Assembly: GCF_011044495.1 (NCBI RefSeq)
Contig: NZ_CP049143.1
Location: 868,001-932,000 of the forward strand
Reading direction: 5' to 3'
Source: Roseimicrobium sp. ORNL1
GTDB taxonomy: Bacteria > Verrucomicrobiota > Verrucomicrobiia > Verrucomicrobiales > Verrucomicrobiaceae
Length of the DNA stretch: 64,000 nt
Part shown: piece by piece, positions 17,666 through 25,306 of the stretch
How positions within the stretch are numbered: position 1 is the stretch's first letter
Layout: every line of letters starts with the position of its first letter
The notes under the pieces: generated by a model
Database searches by the model: none
The model's input: only the letters and a program-made list of their open reading frames with translations
Told to the model about the DNA's origin: nothing
Program-made: the position numbers and the translations under genes

Positions 17666-17688
17666 GCCGGCCAGAGGCCAGCGCTCCC
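17666..17688 (-). repeat. Solitary REP-like arm (GCTGGCC family)
   Basis: On the minus strand it reads GGGAGC followed by the hairpin GCTGGCC, loop TCT, GGCCGGC. It matches one arm of the inverted pairs at 40515-40611 and 53420-53499 but has no partner here. It lies between the Rieske gene start and the glyS end. Confidence 0.75.
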
Positions 17689-17739
17689 AGGACCCATGTG
17701 CCCGAGCGAAGTGTAGGGGACTGTTCTTCGCAGTAGGAC

Positions 17740-19506
17740 CTACCGCACGCGCTCGATCAGCCAGCCGAGGAGCTCGCTGATCTTGATGCGGTGCTGGGCG
17801 TTGCTGTCACGCTCGCGCACGGTGACGGTGTCCTTCAGTTCGTCACCTTTTTCGCCGAGGGTGTCGAAGTCGATGGTCACACCGAAAGGCGTGCCTGCCT
17901 CGTCCTGCCTGGCGTAGCGGCGACCGATGCTGGCTGTCTCATCGTAGAAACAGTTCATGTGCTTCTTGAGCAGATCGTAGACTTCGCGAGCCTTGCCCAC
18001 GAGTTCAGGCTTGTTTTTCAGCAGCGGGAACACACCCACCTTGATGGGGGCGATGCGGGGATGCAGGCGCATCACGGTGATGACTTCCTTCTTCCCCTTT
18101 TCATCGACCTTCTCGGTCTCCAAGAAAGCATTCGCCAGCACGGCAAGCGCGAGGCGGTCGAGACCGGCGGAGGGTTCGATGACGTGGGGCACATAGAAGC
18201 CCTTGAAGAGGCGGTCGAACCACGTGCGCACTTCTGCTTCGGTGAGTGGTGTGCCCTTGGTCTTGGCCTGCTCGGCGGCGATGCGCTTCTGGATGAGAGC
18301 TTCCTTCTGCTCGTCGGTCAGCTTGGCAGCGGCGGCTTTCAGTTCATCATCGAAGTATTCCTGCGGCTTGCCACTGTGCTTCTGGTGCTGGCTGAGGTCG
18401 AATTCACCACGAGCGGCAACGCCTTCCAGTTCATCCGTGCCGAACGGGAACTTGAAGAGGATGTCCGTGCAGGCACGCGCGTAGTGCGCGAGGTCGTCCG
18501 CCGACTGCGTGTAGTAGTCGAGCACATCGGTGCCGAGACCGATGGAATTGTAATACTCGGTGCGCTGGGCGACCCAATAGCGGTGCCACAGGTCCCAGCC
18601 CCAGTTCGGCTGCGGCTCGGAGAGGTCGGCGCCTTCAGTCCAAGGCTGTGCAGGAGCGCCGGTGAGGATTTCAATCGCTTCGTCCGGCTTGATGAAGAAC
18701 TCGAGTTCCATCTGCTCGAACTCACGCGAGCGGAAGGTGAAGTTCTTCGGGGTCACTTCGTTGCGGAAGGCCTTTCCGATCTGGCAGATGCCGAAGGGCA
18801 CCTTCACGCGGGAGCTGTCCACCACGTTCCTGAACTGCGCGAAGATGGCCTGTGCGGTTTCGGGACGAAGATAGGCGACATCCGCGTCCGTGGCGGTCGG
18901 ACCCACGAAGGTGCGGAACATCAAGTTGAAGGGGCGCGGCTCGGTGAGCTGCGCGCCGTTCTCGGGGTTGAAGGCACGGGTGTTCTCCACCTTCTCGCCG
19001 GTCTCTCCGCCGGTCGGTTCCGGGGACTTCACACCGCGCTGCTCGTAAAAGAGCTTCGCGATTTTCAGCGCGGACTCACGCGGCTTGCCCTGGGGGGCGA
19101 GCACGGCAAAGGGGACATCGCTCTTCGTGTCCTCAGCACCGGTCGCGCCGGTGAAGCGATACACCATGCCGCTCTGGAGATCGACGTGGTCGGAGCGGAA
19201 GCGCTTCTTGGTCAGAAGGCAGTCGCTCATCGGGTCGCTGAAGGTATCCACGTGACCGCTCGCCTTCCAGATGTTGGGGTGCATGATGATGGTGGCGTCG
19301 AGGCCGACCACATCTTCACGTTCACGGGTCATGGCGCGCCACCAGGTATCGCGCAGATTGCGCTTGAGTTCCGAACCCAGGGGGCCGTAGTCCCAGAAGC
19401 CCGCGATACCGCCGTAGATCTCGCTCGACTGGTAGATGAAGCCGCGGCGCTTGCAGAGGCTCACGAGCTTTTCCATGGAGGCGGTATCTTTCTTGTCTTC
19501 GGGCAT
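17740..19506 (-). CDS. glyS: Glycyl-tRNA synthetase (dimeric, eukaryote/archaea-like type)
   Basis: Class II aminoacyl-tRNA synthetase charging tRNA-Gly. About 588 residues from ATG 19506 (MPEDKKDTASMEKL). The N-terminal GGIAGFWDYGPLG, motif 2 (FRNE followed by FTFRSREFEQME), and motif 3 (EPSAGLDRLALAV) are clear; the anticodon-binding domain with KVGVFPLL follows. This is the alpha2 type, not the alpha2beta2 GlyQ/GlyS type. Upstream in-frame starts up to 19719 would add low-complexity sequence overlapping the divergent gene, so the shorter start is preferred. Confidence 0.95.
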   Translation of the reverse strand: MPEDKKDTASMEKLVSLCKRRGFIYQSSEIYGGIAGFWDYGPLGSELKRNLRDTWWRAMTREREDVVGLDATIIMHPNIWKASGHVDTFSDPMSDCLLTKKRFRSDHVDLQSGMVYRFTGATGAEDTKSDVPFAVLAPQGKPRESALKIAKLFYEQRGVKSPEPTGGETGEKVENTRAFNPENGAQLTEPRPFNLMFRTFVGPTATDADVAYLRPETAQAIFAQFRNVVDSSRVKVPFGICQIGKAFRNEVTPKNFTFRSREFEQMELEFFIKPDEAIEILTGAPAQPWTEGADLSEPQPNWGWDLWHRYWVAQRTEYYNSIGLGTDVLDYYTQSADDLAHYARACTDILFKFPFGTDELEGVAARGEFDLSQHQKHSGKPQEYFDDELKAAAAKLTDEQKEALIQKRIAAEQAKTKGTPLTEAEVRTWFDRLFKGFYVPHVIEPSAGLDRLALAVLANAFLETEKVDEKGKKEVITVMRLHPRIAPIKVGVFPLLKNKPELVGKAREVYDLLKKHMNCFYDETASIGRRYARQDEAGTPFGVTIDFDTLGEKGDELKDTVTVRERDSNAQHRIKISELLGWLIERVR

Positions 19507-19658
19507 GGCAGGGGTGGGGTAAAGAGGGCAGGCAACCAAGGCCTTTCGGCCCCCCTGCGCAAGCGGAAAGAGGGGATACGGCGCAGCCCCTCGGGCAGGC
19601 CGCAAAGACGTCACATTTGCCGCGAACAGTGGGCCGGCATCGACGTAGTGAACGCACG

Positions 19659-21032
19659 ATGATGTGTTTGTGGTTCCTTCTGGCGGGTCTGTTCCTGGTT
19701 TCGTGCCCTTTGCCCGCACAGGAAGGCACCGCCCAGTGGCATTTCAAGCCGAAGGACCATGCCCTCGGAGACGTGCACCCCTTCTTTCATGAGGGCCGTT
19801 GTCATCTTTACTACCTGAAGCCGGGGAAATATGAGGCCGCCCTCGCCATCTCCACCTCGAGCGACTGGCTGCAGTGGTCCGAGGTCCCCCTCACCCATGG
19901 CGAGGTGAAGCCGGAGGATTGGATGCGGCCCTACTTCGTGCTGGGTGTGTTTCGTGGTCCCGAGCCCGGCGTGTTCCGCAGTTTCTACGGTCACGCGGAG
20001 GGGCGAATGGTCAGCTCCACCAGCAACGACCTGCGGCATTGGGATTGCGCGCCCCGGGACTTCAGCGTTCCCCCGGCGGGCTACTACCAGCGCCGGCGTG
20101 ATCCCTTCGTCTTCTGGATTCCGGAAATGAAGCAGTGGGGATGCGTGATGACCACCTGGATAAAGGACCGGCCCAAGGAGACTGCGGGAGCCGTGAGCCT
20201 GGCGACCTCGCCGGATCTGAAGGTGTGGAAGGACCACGGACCCATCCTGGATCCGGGCAACATCGGCGAGCCGGAGGTCCCGCAGATGTTCCGCCTCGGT
20301 GGGCGTTGGATTCTGCTGACCAGCATCTATGACCGCGCCGTGGGACCGCCGGTGTACTGGTGCAGTGAGTCACCCTTGGGTCCGTGGAAATCAAAGCCCG
20401 AGGGCCAACTCGATGGCAAAGACTTGTGCGCCGCGCAGATTGACTTTGATGGCGAAATGCCGGTGCTGTTTGGCTGGATTCCCCTCAAACCATCGAAGCC
20501 GGGAAAGCAGCATTGGGGCGGTCATCTTGCCCTGCCACGAGAAGTGCACGTGCTGCCCGATGGTCGCTTGGGCACGAGGCTACCAGCCAATGTCGCGGAA
20601 ACCTTCAAGAAGCTGCCGTGGGTTGAGAAGCCGGATTTCACGATGGGTAAGCAGGCCCATACCATCGAAGAGAACTGGCAGCGGCTTGCCGTGGAATTCG
20701 CTGTCACCCTGCCTGAGGGAGGTGATGAAATACGGATGAACATCGCTCCGCTCGGCAAGGTCCTCTTGAAGCGCGATCAGATCCGCATTCTGGATCCTGC
20801 CGGCGAATGCTGGAGCGAGTTGCCAGTGGAATTGCCAGCAGCGAAGCCTGTTCAAGTGAAGCTCTTCGTGGAGCAGGGCATGGTTGAGTGTTTCGTCCAC
20901 GGAGCGTATTCCCTGGCTGCACGAGTTCCTGCGCAGCCAGGGACGTTGGGCTTGTCGTTTGAAGCCGACAACTCCCGCGCGCAGGTCACGAAGCTGCGGG
21001 TGAGTGAGTGGGAGCTATCACGAGATCCCTGA
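19659..21032 (+). CDS. GH32-family-like exported glycoside hydrolase
   Basis: About 457 residues beginning at ATG 19659, with a signal peptide (MMCLWFLLAGLFLVSCPLPAQ) that also contains a lipobox-like LVSC. The five-blade propeller of clan GH-J is suggested by GDVHPFFHEGRCHLYYL (place of the WMNDPNG block, aspartate kept), RRDPFVFW (RDP motif) and GEPEVPQMF (in place of EC). A C-terminal beta-sandwich (about 340-455) fits the GH32 C domain. Likely acts on fructosides or a related sugar, but substrate is uncertain because the N-terminal block is atypical. Divergent from glyS. Confidence 0.75.
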   Translation: MMCLWFLLAGLFLVSCPLPAQEGTAQWHFKPKDHALGDVHPFFHEGRCHLYYLKPGKYEAALAISTSSDWLQWSEVPLTHGEVKPEDWMRPYFVLGVFRGPEPGVFRSFYGHAEGRMVSSTSNDLRHWDCAPRDFSVPPAGYYQRRRDPFVFWIPEMKQWGCVMTTWIKDRPKETAGAVSLATSPDLKVWKDHGPILDPGNIGEPEVPQMFRLGGRWILLTSIYDRAVGPPVYWCSESPLGPWKSKPEGQLDGKDLCAAQIDFDGEMPVLFGWIPLKPSKPGKQHWGGHLALPREVHVLPDGRLGTRLPANVAETFKKLPWVEKPDFTMGKQAHTIEENWQRLAVEFAVTLPEGGDEIRMNIAPLGKVLLKRDQIRILDPAGECWSELPVELPAAKPVQVKLFVEQGMVECFVHGAYSLAARVPAQPGTLGLSFEADNSRAQVTKLRVSEWELSRDP

Positions 21033-21049
21033 GAAGGAAGATGGCAGAG

Positions 21050-21613
21050 TTACCTGGGCAGGGCATTCACCGGCGGCAGCGGCCCGGGGAGAATGTCCAC
21101 ACGGGCGCCTTTGCCCACCACGTCGTACAGCCAGATCACATCCCGTGAAGCCATGCGGACGCAACCGTAGCTGGCAGGGGTGCCGAGGGTGCGTTCCTCC
21201 GCCGTGCCGTGGATGTAGATGTAGCGGTCGTAGGCGCGGGCGTTTTGCGGCTCCATGCCCTTCAACCACAGGATGCGGCTCACAATCGGGTCGCGGCCCG
21301 GGGCATTTACCGGGACGATCTCACCGGTGAACCGGCGGTCCTTCAGCTTGGCGCCGGGAGGCAGGCCATCACCGACTTTCTTCGCGATCTTGAAGCGGCC
21401 CAGCGGGGTGAAGTTGGAGCCGGGATAGTCCCCAAGGCCGAACTTGGACGTGCTCACGGGAAACACGGCAATGGGTTTTCCCTCGCTAAAAACGGCGATG
21501 CGCTGCTGGGCCACGCTCACCACCATGCGGTGCTTCGTGTCCGCGCACTGGGTCAGGAGCAGCGCAGCGAGGAGGCCGGTGAAAAGGACAAGCGGGCGGC
21601 AGGGGACTTTCAT
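21050..21613 (-). CDS. L,D-transpeptidase (YkuD) lipoprotein
   Basis: Periplasmic cysteine transpeptidase that makes 3-3 peptidoglycan cross-links or links lipoprotein to the wall. From ATG 21613 the chain is 187 residues, starting with a lipoprotein signal (hydrophobic stretch then LLTQC). The YkuD core has FPVSTSKFGLGD, TPLGRFKI and the catalytic block IYIHGT.......ASYGCVRM with nucleophile cysteine. A much longer open frame extends upstream over the amidase gene, but only this part shows a signal peptide and family similarity. ATG 21622 is an alternative start. Confidence 0.9.
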   Translation of the reverse strand: MKVPCRPLVLFTGLLAALLLTQCADTKHRMVVSVAQQRIAVFSEGKPIAVFPVSTSKFGLGDYPGSNFTPLGRFKIAKKVGDGLPPGAKLKDRRFTGEIVPVNAPGRDPIVSRILWLKGMEPQNARAYDRYIYIHGTAEERTLGTPASYGCVRMASRDVIWLYDVVGKGARVDILPGPLPPVNALPR

Positions 21614-21691
21614 CGCGCGCATTATGCCTATGAAACAGAAGTTCTCCAGCCTTCCATTTGCATCGTACCACATTGGGTCCATCCATAATTC

Positions 21692-22564
21692 ATGAGCAGC
21701 ATCATCAATCTTGGCCTCATCCAGACGCATGCCACCGAGGACAAGGCGGACAACCTCCGCCGGCACATCGCCTTGATCCGCGAAGCCGCGAAGCGCGGCG
21801 CGCACGTGGTGTGTCTGCAGGAACTCTTCCTCACGCCCTACTTCTGCAAGCGTGAGGAGACCGCGCTCTTTGATCTCGCGGATCCCATTCCCGGTGACAC
21901 CACGAAGCAGTTGGGCGATCTCGCGCGTGAACTCGGCGTGGTGATCATCGCCTCCATGTTTGAGAAGCGTGCCATCGGCCTGTATCACAACACCGCCGCC
22001 ATCATCGATGCAGATGGAGAGTACATGGGCAAGTTCCGCAAGATGCACATCCCCGAGGATCCCGGATTCAATGAGAAGTTCTACTTCACGCCCGGCGACC
22101 TGGGTTACAAGGTGTGGGACACGAAGCGTGGCCGCCTCGGCGTGCTCGTGTGCTGGGACCAGTGGTACCCGGAAGCGGCCCGCCTCACCGCCATGAGCGG
22201 TGCGCAGATTCTTTTTTATCCTACCGCCATCGGCTGGCTGAAGAGCGAGAAGGCCGAGCTTGGCAAGGCCCAGCACACCGCCTGGGAAACCGTGCAGCGC
22301 GGTCATGCCGTGGCGAACGGATGCTACGTCGCCGCCGTGAACCGCGTGGGCGTGGAGGAGGAGACCGAGTTCTGGGGCCAGTCGTTTGTGGCGAATCCCT
22401 ATGGTGAGATTGTCGCCAAGGCGTCACCCAGTGATGAGGAGATTCTCATGGTGCCCTGTGACATCAAGGCCATGGAGGACTTCCGCCGCATCTGGCCTTT
22501 CTTCCGCGATCGCCGCATCGATTCGTACAGCGACCTCACGAAGCGGTGGCGGGATGATGGGTGA
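21692..22564 (+). CDS. aguB: N-carbamoylputrescine amidase
   Basis: Nitrilase-superfamily hydrolase that turns N-carbamoylputrescine into putrescine, CO2 and ammonia. The 290-residue length is standard. The Glu-Lys-Cys triad is visible: E in CLQELFLTPYF (about residue 48), K in GKFRKMHIP (about 115) and C154 in LVCWDQWYPEAARL. The next gene on the same strand, after a 540-bp gap holding a repeat, is agmatine deiminase, which makes its substrate. Confidence 0.94.
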   Translation: MSSIINLGLIQTHATEDKADNLRRHIALIREAAKRGAHVVCLQELFLTPYFCKREETALFDLADPIPGDTTKQLGDLARELGVVIIASMFEKRAIGLYHNTAAIIDADGEYMGKFRKMHIPEDPGFNEKFYFTPGDLGYKVWDTKRGRLGVLVCWDQWYPEAARLTAMSGAQILFYPTAIGWLKSEKAELGKAQHTAWETVQRGHAVANGCYVAAVNRVGVEEETEFWGQSFVANPYGEIVAKASPSDEEILMVPCDIKAMEDFRRIWPFFRDRRIDSYSDLTKRWRDDG

Positions 22565-22661
22565 GTGGTGCCGTTGAAGTGTCTTCTAGCGTGCTACCAT
22601 CTTGGCTCACCTAGTAGAAGGATAACTACCCGACAGATCCGGACGTTGTGACGCGCAGCGT

Positions 22662-22836
22662 CCCTGGACTGCGTGCAGCCCTGCTGCCGCTTTCCAGAGT
22701 CCACAGCCTGCTGTGGCGATGGCGACACTCGCTTATAGCGTGACGCGTTCAGAAAAGCTTGGCGACTTCGTCGCGGTGGAACGTGCAGCAGGCTGCACTT
22801 GAGGAAAGCGGCAGCAGGGCTGCACGCAGTCCAGGG
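22662..22836 (-). repeat. Dispersed structured repeat, copy B (175 bp)
   Basis: The ends (22662-22695 and 22803-22836) form a perfect 34-bp inverted repeat containing TGGACTGCGTGCAGCC. Inside are hairpins CCACAG-CCTG-CTGTGG (22701-22716) and, near the other end, GTGCAG-CAGG-CTGCAC. Read on the minus strand the whole element aligns with copy A at 2440-2584, including the GCGACGAAGTCGCC core. It occupies the gap between aguB and aguA. The remaining 22837-23106 has no recognisable gene; an open minus-strand tail there (ending at 22933) is discussed as rejected. Confidence 0.85.
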
Positions 22837-23106
22837 CCTTCGGCACTACTTTCACATCCCTTGCCTCACGCTTACCTGCAGAGGACGAGAGGGCGAGAAC
22901 CTTCAGAAATAGACAAGCAAGACGGATGAAGTTCAAGCCATGAACCCATCCCAGCGATCACGCACATTCCCAATGTCAATGTTCGCCTGCATTTCACGAC
23001 GCGATTTTGAAACGAGAATCTGATTGAGTCCATCTCGTTTCTGCGGAACGAAATGGGTGCGTCTTTTCGCACTCAAAACGTCCCCTCGTCTCCTCAGTAA
23101 TTCTTC

Positions 23107-24162
23107 ATGAGCAAAGCCTCCCCCAGTCCTCACTACATGCCTGCCGAATGGTCTCCTCAAGAGGCCGTGTGGCTTTCCTGGCCGTGTAATCCCGATAGCG
23201 CTCCGCGCACGCACGAAGTGCTGCAGGACAAGTTCGGTGAAATCGCAGCAGACATCTCGCGCTTTGAAAAGGTGCGCATCAATGCACCCGCCATCGCGCA
23301 CCACAGCATCCGCCTGCACATCGCGGATCACGAGGGGGACTTGAGCATGGTGGAACTGTTCGACCATCCCACGAATGATGTGTGGTGCCGCGACCACGGC
23401 CCCATCTTCGTGAAGGACCGTGCGTCGGGTGCGCTCACCATCACCGACTGGGGATTCAACGCCTGGGGTGGCAAGTTCCCGCCATTCGACCTGGACAACC
23501 AGGTGCCTGCACGCGTTGCGGAAGCGTTCAAATTGCCCCGTGTTGCATCGGACATGATTCTCGAAGGCGGCTCCATCGAAGTGAACGGCGCCGGCGTGCT
23601 CATCACCACCGAAGCGGTCCTGCTGAACAAGAACCGTAATCCGGACTGGTCGAAGAAGCAGATCGAAGACGAGATTAAAAAGAACCTCGGCGTGTCCTCC
23701 ATCTTCTGGCTGGGCAGCGGCATCGAGGGCGATGACACGGACGGTCACATCGATGACATCACGCGCTTCATCCGCGAAGACGCCGTGCTGACCGTGGTGG
23801 AAAAGCGCGACTCGGATCCGAACTACAAGATTCTGGAAGAGAATCGCGAGCGCCTGCAGGACCTCCGCACGGAGGACGGCAGCCGCGTGGAAGTGCTCAC
23901 CATCGAAATGCCCGAGCCGCTGCGCCCGAAGAAGAACTGGCGCCTGGACCGCCTGCCGGCGAGCTATGCGAACTTCCTCATCATCAACGGAGCCGTGCTG
24001 GTGCCGATTTTTGGCCAGAAGCGCAATGATAACAAGGCCCTGGGCATCATCCGCGACTGCTTCCCCGGCCGCGAGGTGATCGGCATCCTGGCGAGTGATC
24101 TTGTATTCGAAGGCGGGGCGATCCATTGTATCTCCCAGCAGCAGCCGACCGCCAAGGCGTGA
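23107..24162 (+). CDS. aguA: Agmatine deiminase
   Basis: Guanidino-modifying enzyme converting agmatine to N-carbamoylputrescine and ammonia. 351 residues, with MPAEWSPQEAVWLSWP (about 13-28), NDVWCRDHGP (about 90-99), LEGGSIEVNG, the histidine/aspartate block DDTDGHIDD (about 212-220) and catalytic C341 in GAIHCISQQ. Works directly before AguB (encoded upstream), so this genome region supports putrescine synthesis from agmatine. The source of agmatine, arginine decarboxylase, is not in the window. Confidence 0.95.
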   Translation: MSKASPSPHYMPAEWSPQEAVWLSWPCNPDSAPRTHEVLQDKFGEIAADISRFEKVRINAPAIAHHSIRLHIADHEGDLSMVELFDHPTNDVWCRDHGPIFVKDRASGALTITDWGFNAWGGKFPPFDLDNQVPARVAEAFKLPRVASDMILEGGSIEVNGAGVLITTEAVLLNKNRNPDWSKKQIEDEIKKNLGVSSIFWLGSGIEGDDTDGHIDDITRFIREDAVLTVVEKRDSDPNYKILEENRERLQDLRTEDGSRVEVLTIEMPEPLRPKKNWRLDRLPASYANFLIINGAVLVPIFGQKRNDNKALGIIRDCFPGREVIGILASDLVFEGGAIHCISQQQPTAKA

Positions 24163-24210
24163 GGCGGCTGCCCGAGCTCCGAATCCAGAACCAAAGACAG
24201 ACGATTCTCC

Positions 24211-24936
24211 ATGGGTGCACAATGGAAACAGAAATGGCGTGAACTGGCGGCAGACCAGAAGGGCAAGATTGTCGGCAAGCTGACGCGTGAAATCCAGGTG
24301 GCCACCAAGTTGGGTGGCCCCAACCCGGAGTTCAATGCGCGCCTCGCGGCCGCCATCGCCGTGGCCAAGAAGCAGAGTGTCACGCGCGACACCATTGAGC
24401 GTGCCATCGCCAAGGGCTCCGGTACCGGGGCGGACGCGGTGCAGTACCACACGGTCGTTTACGAAGGTTTCACCCCGCATCGTGTGCCGGTGATTGTCGA
24501 GTGCCTGACGGACAACAACAACCGCACCTCGACGGAAATCAAAATGCTCTTCAAGGCGGGTAACCTGGGCACCCCGGGTTCAGTCGGTTGGATGTTTGAG
24601 CATTGCGGACTGGTGGAGGCGCACCATCCCGATACCTCCACGGACATTGAAACCGCCGCGCTCGAAGCGGACGCGGACAATGTGGAGCCGCTGGAACTGG
24701 ATGACGAGGAGCTGTCCCATCACATCGGTGCACGCTTCTTCTGCCCGACCACGAAGCTCGATGCGGTGACCAAGGCGCTGAAGAGCGCCGGCTGGATCGT
24801 GACGACTTCAGAGCTGCACTACCATCCCAAGGAGTGCCCGCCACTCACGGATGCCCAGCGCGAGGAAGTGACCAATTTCCTGCAATCGCTCGATGGCCAC
24901 GCGGATGTGCACCGCGTGTATGCGGCGATTGCGTAA
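24211..24936 (+). CDS. YebC/PmpR-family protein
   Basis: A 241-residue YebC/TACO1-family protein, known as a transcriptional regulator in some bacteria and as a factor easing ribosome stalling in others. Typical features: KWRELAADQKGK (near residue 6; most members have KWANIKHRK), AIERAIAKGSG (about 60-72), the conserved YEGFTPHRVPVIVECLTDNNNRT (given here as landmarks YEGF and DNNNRT, about 88-112), and GSVGWMFE (about 122-129). The N-terminal KWA block is less conserved than usual. It follows aguA by 48 bp. Confidence 0.9.
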   Translation: MGAQWKQKWRELAADQKGKIVGKLTREIQVATKLGGPNPEFNARLAAAIAVAKKQSVTRDTIERAIAKGSGTGADAVQYHTVVYEGFTPHRVPVIVECLTDNNNRTSTEIKMLFKAGNLGTPGSVGWMFEHCGLVEAHHPDTSTDIETAALEADADNVEPLELDDEELSHHIGARFFCPTTKLDAVTKALKSAGWIVTTSELHYHPKECPPLTDAQREEVTNFLQSLDGHADVHRVYAAIA

Positions 24937-24977
24937 GGTTTAGAGCGCGTTGTGGCTCGCTGCGGGGACGTTTCCGG

Positions 24978-25025
24978 TTAACCGCAAAGGGGCAGAGAGG
25001 CAAAAGGACGCAGAGGAGCGAAGGG
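24978..25025 (+). repeat. CGCAAAG/CGCAGAG-type repeat arm
   Basis: A purine-rich stretch starting TTAACCGCAAAGG and continuing with GGACGCAGAGG. It resembles, but does not match, the AACGCAAAGCAGCGAAG arms found at 37525-38129 and 47500-47566. No inverted partner is obvious here. It might be a degraded solitary arm of the same or a related family. Confidence 0.35.
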
Positions 25026-25134
25026 GGAGGGCTGTTGGGATGGTGAGCGCGCATGGGCGTGCTCACGTCTCGTAGCGGAGGCGGCAGAGACGCGCAGGTT
25101 TGTGCTCATGCCGGAAGATGGATGCGACGTCGGA

Positions 25135-25232
25135 AGGGAGCGCGGGCTTTCCAGCCCGCTTGGTGAGCCCGTTTTTGGTTGGGCACGTCCGTTCGTGAAT
25201 GGTACGAGGCGGCCTGGAAAGGCCGCGCTCCT
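25135..25232. repeat. REPIN-like inverted pair (GCGGGCT family)
   Basis: Inverted arms at each end. The left arm reads GGGAGC plus the hairpin GCGGGCT, loop TTCC, AGCCCGC; the right arm read on the minus strand is GGAGC plus GCGGCCT, loop TTCC, AGGCCGC, so stem pairs differ while pairing is kept. It sits in the 370-bp gap between convergent YebC and kinase genes. The rest of that gap has a GTGAGC/GCTCAC hairpin near 25040-25063 and no gene. Confidence 0.8.
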
Positions 25233-25306
25233 TACTGCCGCTTTGCGTTTCTAGGTCGCCCCGGTGAACTCACCGAAGCGACCTTGGAAGAGACGCGCAG
25301 GTCAAA

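Noticed and set aside
17791-19662. 623-residue open frame opposite glyS
   Set aside because: Antisense shadow; glyS carries all synthetase motifs on the other strand.
21623-22306. N-terminal extension of the L,D-transpeptidase frame
   Set aside because: It overlaps aguB in antisense; a lipoprotein signal begins at the internal ATG 21613.
22933-24480. 515-residue minus-strand frame ending after aguA
   Set aside because: Most is antisense to aguA and yebC. The last 45 residues (22933 to about 23070) lie in the gap and look somewhat protein-like (RREMQANIDIGNVRDRWDG), so a gene remnant there cannot be excluded, but no start or family supports it.
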